Of a DNA stretch of 64,000 bases, positions 50,460 to 60,550 are shown piece after piece. How positions within the stretch are numbered: position 1 is the first letter of the stretch; each line of letters begins with the position of its first letter. Below the pieces are notes generated by a model. The model saw only the letters and a program-made list of their open reading frames with translations. It made no database searches and was not told where the DNA came from. The DNA is from Gordius sp. MW1 (lineage: Eukaryota > Nematomorpha > Gordioida > Gordea > Gordiidae): assembly GCA_964036665.1 (NCBI GenBank), contig OZ038527.1, positions 11,811,835-11,875,834 of the forward strand, written 5' to 3'. A program made the position numbers and the translations under genes.

Positions 50460-52332
50460 TTAAAAATTGTCAATATCTAAACTGTCACTATCGTCATTTA
50501 GCGATGAAATTGATTCATCAGATGAAGATATTGAGCGCGCTTTTGCATTAAAATTGATACTACTTTTCAAGTGCATGTTGTGCCTTATGGACACTAGCTT
50601 TTTCACCTTGTCGTTTTTCATTCGATTTCTTGATTTAGAATGTACATAACCAAATGTGGACCAAATTCTTTCTGTGGCAGCACTGGTAGCTGGAATTGAA
50701 AAGAGTTTCACGGCAATTTCAGATAAGGGTTGGTTAGTGCACAAGCCTTTCCACCACGTCAAGGGTGAAATGTAACTAGCGCTATCCCATATTGACCGCT
50801 CAGCAAACAACCCGTCTTTAGCACGAAATTCTGCCAAATTGGCAATAACTTGGCCTATATTGAAATTATAGCCTTGAGAAATAATCTTGATAGCGTTAAT
50901 TGCTTCAGCTATTTCTTTTATAGTAAGGTTGACTCCACAATAACGTGGATCAAGCAAGTTAGCTGCCATATGAAAATCCTTACAGCAAAACGATTTCCTT
51001 TTGCTCACGAATTTTTTAATAACACTTGCATCAATTAGGCTAAATTCCTTACTAGAAATTTCGCTGAAATGGGCTTTAATAGTATGAAATGCTTCCGGTA
51101 CATCAGACAATAATCCAGAGTCACTTTCTATGCAAGTTATTTTGGTCAAAATTACATCTAAAAAAAATGTAATTTTTTTTATTTTCTCCCAAAAAACATC
51201 ATTATCAAGCAAATTTAAACGTTTGCTTCGATCAGCAAATGTATCTGTTAAAGCTAGTTCCTGCAAAGTATCTTTGTTTACTAGGAAACTATTAAGCATT
51301 ATAACTATACTACCCCACCTTGTTGGACAGGGTATTTTCAAAGTTGTGAGTCGATTTTTGTTACATTGTTTTTCTTTAAAAGTTGATGATAATATTGTAT
51401 TAAATTTAATGTATTTTATAATTTGTTTAACTTTAGCTGTAATATTTTGGATGGTAGGAATTTTGTTGGAGATATCTTTTATTAATAAATTAAGCCCATG
51501 AGCTGGACAGCCAAAGCACTCAATTGAAGGATGTTTAGACTTAACTATTTCCCAAGCCTTCTTCATATTTTTAGCGTTGTCAGTAACTATGGCAACAAAT
51601 TTTTGAGTGCCAATTTCTTCCATCACCTTTAGGAATTGATCAGCTATATAATCCCCAGTATGGGCATTCGTCCCTGTATCTATAGATTTTAAAAATATGG
51701 GTTTCGGTGTCATTATTATAAAATTGATTATGGACTCCCCCCTAATGTTTGTCCAACCATACACTAATTAATATAAAATTAGAACCTGATTCTAGTTTTT
51801 CATTTATAATTGCTTTGATCTTGTCAAATTGGTCATTTAGCAAAGAACCTCCTATTGCCTTTCTTGGTGGAATTCTGAAGGATGGTTTTATAGATTTGAA
51901 AAAGTCCTTCCAATAATAATTTTCTGCTATGTTAAACGGACAATTTGACATATAGATAGCCAGTGCAAGCTTTTCATTTAATCTTTCTTGTTGCACTGGA
52001 GTCATGCTATCGAAATATTGATTAATATTTGATGTGGATTGTTTTGAAGTGTTAAAATTTGTTGTTAACTCAGGTGTTGTTACAGTGGGGTGTTTGTGTT
52101 CTGACGCAGAAAAAGTTTTAGATGATTCTGAGGATATTGAAAAAACTTCTAGTTCTGAGCATTTTGTTTCACTTGCATATTCTGGGCATTTTTGTATATG
52201 GATAGACATTTTTGTTGGGTTGGGGAAGTCATATTTATGGTTGCAATAGTTGCAGATGGCAATAAAGCCTTTCTTATTGGAGGATGTATGTCTACCAAAA
52301 TGTTTCCAGATAACAGATGGTTTTCTAGGCAT
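50460..52332 (-). pseudogene. hAT transposase, copy 2, frameshifted
   Basis: Same protein as copy 1 but split by a single inserted base at 51761 (CCATACACT against CCATCACT). The insertion falls inside the GAT codon of the first catalytic aspartate (D191 in copy 1). The upstream part (52332 to about 51762) keeps the ATG and complete BED finger, then runs out of frame and stops at 51742. The downstream part (about 51761 to 50460) keeps the second Asp motif (TDNAKNM), GCPAHGLNLL, the TRW motif and hATC with the usual SAATERIWS glutamate. It has no in-frame ATG near its start: the first possible start is a GTG, so it is not an independent gene. The stop TAA at 50460-50462 gives a C-terminus 18 residues shorter than copy 1. 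Other differences from copy 1 are all amino-acid changing. Confidence 0.93.
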
Positions 52333-53014
52333 CTTACCAGATTAAAATTTATTTAATGATTTAAAATATAGGCCAATCCAATACAGCTAAAAGCTAGTTA
52401 AAAATAAAATGCTAGTATAATTTTACTTGAGTTTAAGTATAAGTGTTTTTTAAAATATTAAATAGGATATCAAATTGAATGTCAAATAGATTTAGCTAAA
52501 AAAATTTCAAATTTAATTATACATAATCTTACCTGAGGTTTAAATTAAGTTGTTTATATTATTAAAATTGTAGGTGTGTTTGTAAAGTAGAAACAAAAAA
52601 TAGTGCTAGATTAATTATAGGGTAATACAGAATTTAAATTTTAATGGTGTAGGTGTAATAATACCTAAATAGTTGATTTGCAACTTATATTTCAAATTCA
52701 AACAAGCTAAAAGCAACTTTAAATAAAATTGTTTATATGTATTTTATTTACTTAGATGAGTCAAACAAATAGAGTAAACTTTTTGAATATACAATAAGCA
52801 AGTCAAATTCCAAAATAAAAGCTAAAAATTTAAATTCTGATGTTTATATTTTACTTGAATTAGGTGATTGACTAGAAGGTTTCAATTAATTTTAAATAGG
52901 CGGAAAAATGCTAATAGAAGTTTCCACGAGGAAAATATAAAATTCTAAATAATTAAAATCAATTTAAAAATAAAATATTGCGTAAATTTTGTGTCATAAA
53001 CATTAATTTTTTTA
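52333..53014 (-). other. AT-rich 5' noncoding region of hAT copy 2
   Basis: Counterpart of the copy 1 leader, with a few substitutions (for example near 52439, 52615, 52713 and 52773). No other gene is seen. Confidence 0.6.
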
Positions 53015-53099
53015 AGGGAATTTATCATAGGGAAAATTCAATTTTCCCTCGGGAATATTCCCGGGAATTAATGGGAATATTCCCGGGAATATTCCCCCC
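53015..53099 (+). repeat. Right subterminal GGGAATATTCCC palindromes, hAT copy 2
   Basis: Same palindrome group as in copy 1, with an extra ATTTATCAT-like stretch between the first two GGGA motifs. Confidence 0.7.
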
Positions 53100-53103
53100 T
53101 GTG

Positions 53104-53112
53104 CCATCTCTA
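53104..53112 (-). repeat. Right terminal inverted repeat, hAT copy 2
   Basis: CCATCTCTA, followed directly by the intact TSD. Confidence 0.9.
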
Positions 53113-53120
53113 GTTTGTTG
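53113..53120 (+). repeat. Right target-site duplication of hAT copy 2
   Basis: GTTTGTTG followed by TATCGTAACG. Removing the element plus one TSD restores a normal monomer. Confidence 0.95.
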
Positions 53121-56120
53121 TATCGTAACGTGAGTGCTTAATTTTTGAAAATTGCTCTATGCGATCATGATTTCAAAGTAATAGTTTTCTGATTCTGATA
53201 AATTTTTACTTTTTATCATGGAAACAACGTCTGAAAACGACAACTTTCATCGGATGAATACGGTTGAATAAAAAAATGTGAAAAATTTTGAGGTAAAAAT
53301 ATTCATTTTTTTCGATTCTTTGTGAAAGAGCGTAAAAAAATATATAAAAATAAGCCAATTTGAGAATCCTATTATCCTCGATTGACTTCCGAAAAGAGGT
53401 TTTAAGTTGCGAGAACTATCATTTTGACAAAAGACAACGTTTTATTGTTGCGATTAATTTGTTGTATCGCAACATGAGTTTTTAATTTTTGAAATCTGCT
53501 CTATGCGATCATGATTTCAAAGTAATAGTTTTCTGATTGTGATAAATTTTTACTTTTTATCATATAAACCACGTCTGAAAACGACAACTTTTATCGGATG
53601 AATACGGTTGAAAGAAAAAAATGTGAAAAATTTTGAGGTAAAAATATTTATTTTTTTCGATTCTATGTGAAAGAGCTTGAAAAAAGTAAGCCGATTTGAG
53701 AATCCTATTATCCTCGATTGACTTCCGAAAAGAGGTTTTAAGCTGCGAGAACTATCACTTTGACAAAACAACGTTTTATTGTTGCGATTAGTTTGTTGTA
53801 TCGCAACGTGAGTGCTTAATTTTTGAAAATTGTTCTATGCGATCATTATTTCAAAGTAATAGTTTTCTGATTCTGATAAATTTTTACTTTTTATCATGGA
53901 AACAACGTCTGAAAACGACAACTTTCATCGGATGAATACTGTTGAATAAAAAAATGTGAAAAATTTTGAGGTAAAAATATTCATTTTTTTCGATTCTATG
54001 TGAAAGAGCGTAAAAAAATATATAAAAATAAGCCAATTTGTGAATCCTATTATCCTCGATTGACTTCCGAAAAGAGGTTTTAAGCTGCGAGAACTATCAT
54101 TTTGACAAAAGACAGCGTTTTATTGTTGCGATTAGTTTGTTGTATCAAACGTGAGTGCTTAATTTTTGAAAACTGCTCTATGCAATCATGATTTCAAAGT
54201 AATAGTTTTCTGATTCTGATAAATTTTTACTTTTTATCATGGAAACAACGTCTGAAAACGACAACTTTCATCGGATGAATACGGTTGAAAGAAAAAAATG
54301 TGAAAAATTTTGAGGTAAAAATATTTATTTTTTTCGATTCTATGTGAAAGATCTTGAAAAAAATATATAAAAGTAAGCCGATTTGAGAATCCTATTATCC
54401 TCGATTGACTTCCGAAAAGAGGTTTTAAGCTGCGAGAACTATCATTTTGACAAAACAACGTTTTATTGTTGCGATTAGTTTGTTGTATCGCAACGTGAGT
54501 GCTTAATTTTTGAAAATTGCTCTATGCGATCATGATTTCAAAGTAATAGTTTTCTGATTCTGATAAATTTTTACTTTTTATCATGGAAACAACGTCTGAA
54601 AACGACAACTTTCATCGGATGAATACTGTTGAATAAAAAAATGTGAAAAATTTTGAGGTAAAAATATTCATTTTTTTCGATTCTATGTGAAAGAGCTTGA
54701 AAAAATATATAAAAGTAAGCCGATTTGAGAATCCTATTACCCTCGATTGACTTCCGAAAAGAGGTTTTAAGCTGCGAGAACTATCATTTTGACAAAAGAC
54801 AACGTTTTATTGTTGCGATTAGTTTGTTGTATAGCAACGTGAGTTTTTAATTTTTGAAATCTGCTCTATGCGATCATGATTTCAAAGTAATAGTTTTCTG
54901 ATTGTGATAAATTTTTACTTTTTATCATATAAACCACGTCTGAAAACGACAACTTTTATCGGATGAATACGGTTGAAAGAAAAAAATGTGAAAAATTTTG
55001 AGGTAAAAATATTTATTTTTTTCGATTCTATGTGAAAGAGCTTGAAAAAATATATAAAAATAAGCCAATTTGAGAATCCTATTATCCTCGATTGACTTCC
55101 GAAAAGAGGTTTTAAGCTGCGAGAACTATCATTTTGACAAAAGACAACGTTTTATTGTTGCGATTAGTTTGTTGTATCAAACGTGAGTGCTTAATTTTTG
55201 AAAACTGCTCTATGCAATCATGATTTCAAAGTAATAGTTTTCTGATTCTGATAAATTTTTACTTTTTATCATGGAAACAATGTCTGAAAACGACAACTTT
55301 CATCGGATCTATACGGTTAAAAGAAAAAAATGTGAAAAATTTTGAGGTAAAAATATTTATTTTTTTTCGATTCTATGTGAAAGAGCGTAAAAACAAATAT
55401 AAAAATAAGCCAATTTGAGAATCCTATTATCCTCGATTGACTTCCGAAAAGAGACTTTAAGTTGCGAGAACTATCATTTTGACAAAAAACAACGTTTTAT
55501 TGTTGCGATTAGTTTGTTGTATCACAACGTGAGTGCTTAATTTTTGAAAACTGCTCTATGCAATCATGATTTCAAAGTAATAGTTTTCTGATTCTGATAA
55601 ATTTTTACTTTTTATCATGGAAACAACGTCTGAAAACGACGACTTTCATCGGATGAATACGGTTGAAACAAAAAAATGTGAAAAATTTTGAGGTAAAAAT
55701 ATTTGTTTTTTTCGATTCTATGTGAAAGAGCTTGAAAAAATATATAAAAGTAAGCCGATTTGAGAATCCTATTATCCTCGATTGACTTCCGAAAAGAGGT
55801 TTTAAGCTGCGAGAACTATCATTTTGACAAAAGACAACGTTTTATTGTTGCGATTAGTTTGCTGTATCGTAACGTGAGTGCTTAATTTTTGAAAATTGCT
55901 CTATGCGATCATGATTTCAAAGTATTAGTTTTCTGATTCTGATAAATTTTTACTTTTTATCATGGAAACAACTTCTGAAAACGACAACTTTCATCGGATG
56001 AATACGGTTGAAAGAAAAAAATATGAAAAATTTTGAGGTAAAAATATTTGTTTTTTTCGATTCTATGTGAAAGAGCTTGAAAAATTATATAAGAGTAAGC
56101 CGATTTGAGAATCCTATTAT

Positions 56121-56130
56121 CCTCGGCGAG
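56121..56130. repeat. Monomer with 28-bp internal deletion (first of three)
   Basis: CCTCGGCGAG joins the CTATTATCCTCG and GCGAGAACTATC landmarks, removing the GACTTCCGAAAAGAGG segment. Identical junctions occur at 59191-59200 and 60541-60550. Confidence 0.85.
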
Positions 56131-59100
56131 AACTATCATTTTGACAAAAGACAACGTTTTATTGTTGCGATTAGTTTGTTGTATCGTAACGTGAGTGCTT
56201 AATTTTTGAAAATTGCTCTATGCGATCATGATTTCAAAGTGATAGTTTTCTGATTCTGATAAATTTTTACTTTTTATCATGGAAACAACGTCTGAAAACG
56301 ACAACTTTCATCGGATGAATACGGTTGAATAAAAAAATGTGAAAAATTTTGAGGTAAAAATATTCATTTTTTTCGATTCTATGTGAAAGAGCGTAAAAAA
56401 ATATATAAAAATAAGCCAATTTGAGAATCCTATTATCCTCGATTGACTTCCGAAAAGAGGTTTTAAGCTGCGAGAACTATCATTTTGACAAAACAACGTT
56501 TTATTGTTGCGATTAGTTTGTTGTATCGCAACGTGAGTGCTTAATTTTTGAAAATTGCTCTATGCGATCATGATTTCAAAGTAATAGTTTTCTGATTGTG
56601 ATAAATTTTTACTTTTTATCATATAAACCACGTCTGAAAACGACAACTTTTATCGGATGAATACGGTTGAAAGAAAAAAATGTGAAAAATTTTGAGGTAA
56701 AAATATTTATTTTTTTCGATTCTATGTGAAAGAGCTTGAAAAAATATATAAAAATAAGCCAATTTGAGAATCCTATTATCCTCGATTGACTTCCGAAAAG
56801 AGGTTTTAAGCTGCGAGAACTATCATTTTGACAAAAGACAACGTTTTATTGTTGCGATTAGTTTGTTGTATCAAACGTGAGTGCTTAATTTTTGAAAACT
56901 GCTCTATGCAATCATGATTTCAAAGTAATAGTTTTCTGATTCTGATAAATTTTTACTTTTTATCATGGAAACAATGTCTGAAAACGACAACTTTCATCGG
57001 ATGAATACGGTTGAAAGAAAAAAATGTGAAAAATTTTGAGGTAAAAATATTTATTTTTTTCAATTCTATGTGAAAGAGCTTGAAAAAATATATAAAAGTA
57101 AGCCGATTTGAGAATCCTATTATCCTCGATTGACTTCCGAAAAGAGGTTTTAAGCTGCGAGAACTATCATTTTGACAAAAGACAACGTTTTATTGTTGCG
57201 ATTAGTTTGTTGTATCGCAACGTGAGTGCTTAATTTTTGAAAATTGCTCTATGCGATCATGATTTCAAAGTAATAGTTTTCTGATTCTGATAAATTTTTA
57301 CTTTTTATCATGGAAACAACGTCTGAAAACGACAACTTTCATCGGATGAATACGGTTGAAAAAAAAAATGTGAAAAATTTTGAGGTAAAAATATTTATTT
57401 TTTTTCGATTCTATGTGAAAGAGCGTAAAAACAAAAAAATAAGCCAATTTGAGAATCCTATTATCCTCGATTGACTTCCGAAAAGAGGCTATAAGTTGCG
57501 AGAACTATCATTTTGACAAAAGACAACGTTTTATTGTTGCGATTAGTTTGTTGTATCGCAACGTGAGTTTTTAATTTTTGAAATCTGCTCTATGCGATCA
57601 TGATTTCAAAGTAATAGTTTTCTGATTGTGATAAATTTTTACTTTTTATCATGGAAACAACTTCTGAAAACGACAACTTTCATCGGATGAATACGGTTGA
57701 AACAAAAAAATGTGAAAAATTTTGAGGTAAAAATATTTGTTTTTTTCGATTCTATGCGAAAGAGCTTGAAAAAATATATAAAAGTAAGCCGATTTGAGAA
57801 TCCTATTATCCTCGATTGACTTCCGAAAAGAGGTTTTAAGCTGCGAGAACTATCATTTTGACAAAAGACAACGTTTTATTGTTGCGATTAGTTTGCTGTA
57901 TCGTAACGTGAGTGCTTAATTTTTGAAAATTGCTCTATGCGATCATGATTTCAAAGTAATAGTTTTCTGATTCTGATAAATTTTTACTTTTTATCATGGA
58001 AACAACTTCTGAAAACGACAACTTTCATCGGATGAATACGGTTGAAAGAAAAAAATATGAAAAATTTTGAGGTAAAAATATTTGTTTTTTTCGATTCTAT
58101 GTGAAAGAGCTTGAAAAATTATATAAGAGTAAGCCGATTTGAGAATCCTATTATCCTCGCTTGACTTCCGAAAAGAGGTTTTAAGCTGCGAGAACTATCA
58201 TTTTGACAAAAGACAACGTTTTATTGTTGCGATTAGTTTGTTGTATCGTAACGTGAGTGCTTAATTTTTGAAAATTGCTCTATGCGATCATGATTTCAAA
58301 GTAATAGTTTTCTGATTCTGATAAATTTTTACTTTTTATCATGGAAACAATGTCTGAAAACGACAACTTTCATCGGATGAATACGGTTAAAAGAAAAAAA
58401 TGTGAAAAATTTTGAGGTAAAAATATTTATTTTTTTTCGATTCTATGTGAAAGAGCGTAAAAACAAATATAAAAATAAGCCAATTTGAGAATCCTATTAT
58501 CCTCGATTGACTTCCGAAAAGAGACTTTAAGTTGCGAGAACTATCATTTTGACAAAAAACAACGTTTTATTGTTGCGATTAGTTTGTTGTATCACAACGT
58601 GAGTGCTTAATTTTTGAAAACTGCTCTATGCAATCATGATTTCAAAGTAATAGTTTTCTGATTCTGATAAATTTTTACTTTTTATCATGGAAACAACGTC
58701 TGAAAACGACGACTTTCATCGGATGAATACGGTTGAAACAAAAAAATGTGAAAAATTTTGAGGTAAAAATATTTGTTTTTTTCGATTCTATGTGAAAGAG
58801 CTTGAAAAAATATATAAAAGTAAGCCGATTTGAGAATCCTATTATCCTCGATTGACTTCCGAAAAGAGGTTTTAAGCTGCGAGAACTATCATTTTGACAA
58901 AAGACAACGTTTTATTGTTGCGATTAGTTTGCTGTATCGTAACGTGAGTGCTTAATTTTTGAAAATTGCTCTATGCGATCATGATTTCAAAGTAATAGTT
59001 TTCTGATTCTGATAAATTTTTACTTTTTATCATGGAAACAACTTCTGAAAACGACAACTTTCATCGGATGAATACGGTTGAAAGAAAAAAATATGAAAAA

Positions 59101-59190
59101 TTTTGAGGTAAAAATATTTGTTTTTTTCGATTCTATGTGAAAGAGCTTGAAAAATTATATAAGAGTAAGCCGATTTGAGAATCCTATTAT

Positions 59191-59200
59191 CCTCGGCGAG
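59191..59200. repeat. Monomer with 28-bp internal deletion (second of three)
   Basis: Same CCTCGGCGAG junction, 3070 bp from the first. Confidence 0.85.
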
Positions 59201-60540
59201 AACTATCATTTTGACAAAAGACAACGTTTTATTGTTGCGATTAGTTTGTTGTATCGTAACGTGAGTGCTTAATTTTTGAAAATTGCTCTATGCGATCATG
59301 ATTTCAAAGTGATAGTTTTCTGATTCTGATAAATTTTTACTTTTTATCATGGAAACAACGTCTGAAAACGACAACTTTCATCGGATGAATACGGTTGAAT
59401 AAAAAAATGTGAAAAATTTTGAGGTAAAAATATTCATTTTTTTCGATTCTATGTGAAAGAGCGTAAAAAAATATATAAAAATAAGCCAATTTGAGAATCC
59501 TATTATCCTCGATTGACTTCCGAAAAGAGGTTTTAAGCTGCGAGAACTATCATTTTGACAAAAGACAACGTTTTATTGTTGCGATTAGTTTGTTGTATCG
59601 CAACGTGAGTGCTTAATTTTTGAAAACTGCTCTATGCAATCATGATTTCAAAGTAATAGTTTTCTGATTCTGATAAATTTTTACTTTTTATCATGGAAAC
59701 AACGTCTGAAAACGACAACTTTCATCGGATGAATACGGTTGAAAGAAATAAATGTGAAAAATTTTGAGGTAAAAATATTTATTTTTTTCGATTCTATGTG
59801 AAAGAGCTTGAAAAAATATATAAAAATAAGCCAATTTGAGAATCCTATAATCCTCGATTGACTTCCGAAAAGAGGTTTTAAGCTGCGAGAACTATCATTT
59901 TGACAAAAGACAACGTTTTATTGTTGCGATTAGTTTGTTGTATCAAACGTGAGTGCTTAATTTTTGAAAACTGCTCTATGCAATCATGATTTCAAAGTAA
60001 TAGTTTTCTGATTCTGATAAATTTTTACTTTTTATCATGGAAACAACGTCTGAAAACGACGACTTTCATCGGATGAATACGGTTGAAACAAAAAAATGTG
60101 AAAAATTTTGAGGTAAAAATATTTGTTTTTTTCGATTCTATGTGAAAGAGCTTGAAAAAATATATAAAAGTAAGCCGATTTGAGAATCCTATTATCCTCG
60201 ATTGACTTCCGAAAAGAGGTTTTAAGCTGCGAGAACTATCATTTTGACAAAAGACAACGTTTTATTGTTGCGATTAGTTTGCTGTATCGTAACGTGAGTG
60301 CTTAATTTTTGAAAATTGCTCTATGCGATCATGATTTCAAAGTAATAGTTTTCTGATTCTGATAAATTTTTACTTTTTATCATGGAAACAACTTCTGAAA
60401 ACGACAACTTTCATCGGATGAATACGGTTGAAAGAAAAAAATATGAAAAATTTTGAGGTAAAAATATTTGTTTTTTTCGATTCTATGTGAAAGAGCTTGA
60501 AAAATTATATAAGAGTAAGCCGATTTGAGAATCCTATTAT

Positions 60541-60550
60541 CCTCGGCGAG
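60541..60550. repeat. Monomer with 28-bp internal deletion (third of three)
   Basis: Same junction, 1350 bp (four shortened monomers) from the second. Confidence 0.85.

Larger units (their letters stand above)
50206..53112 (-). mobile_element. hAT-superfamily DNA transposon, copy 2 (2907 bp)
   Basis: Same structure and orientation as copy 1 at a constant offset of 5661 bp (5662 after a 1-bp insertion in the gene). TIRs TAGAGATGG/CCATCTCTA are perfect, and the 8-bp TSD GTTTGTTG is intact on both sides. It differs from copy 1 by about 13 substitutions, the frameshift, a short duplication around ACATTAATTT present only in copy 1 (about 47340), and about 8 extra bases near 53020 (GGGAATTTATCATAGGG against GGGATAGGG). 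Its transposase is broken, but its ends look complete, so in principle it could still be mobilised by a transposase supplied in trans. Confidence 0.95.

Noticed and set aside
50460..51764. A separate 434-residue protein in hAT copy 2
   Set aside because: Its start is a GTG created by the frameshift at 51761. The sequence is the C-terminal two thirds of the broken transposase.
44545..53112. Two independent insertions of the same hAT family at a preferred site
   Set aside because: Shared flanking satellite variants and a constant 5661-bp offset across element and right flank favour a single insertion followed by duplication.
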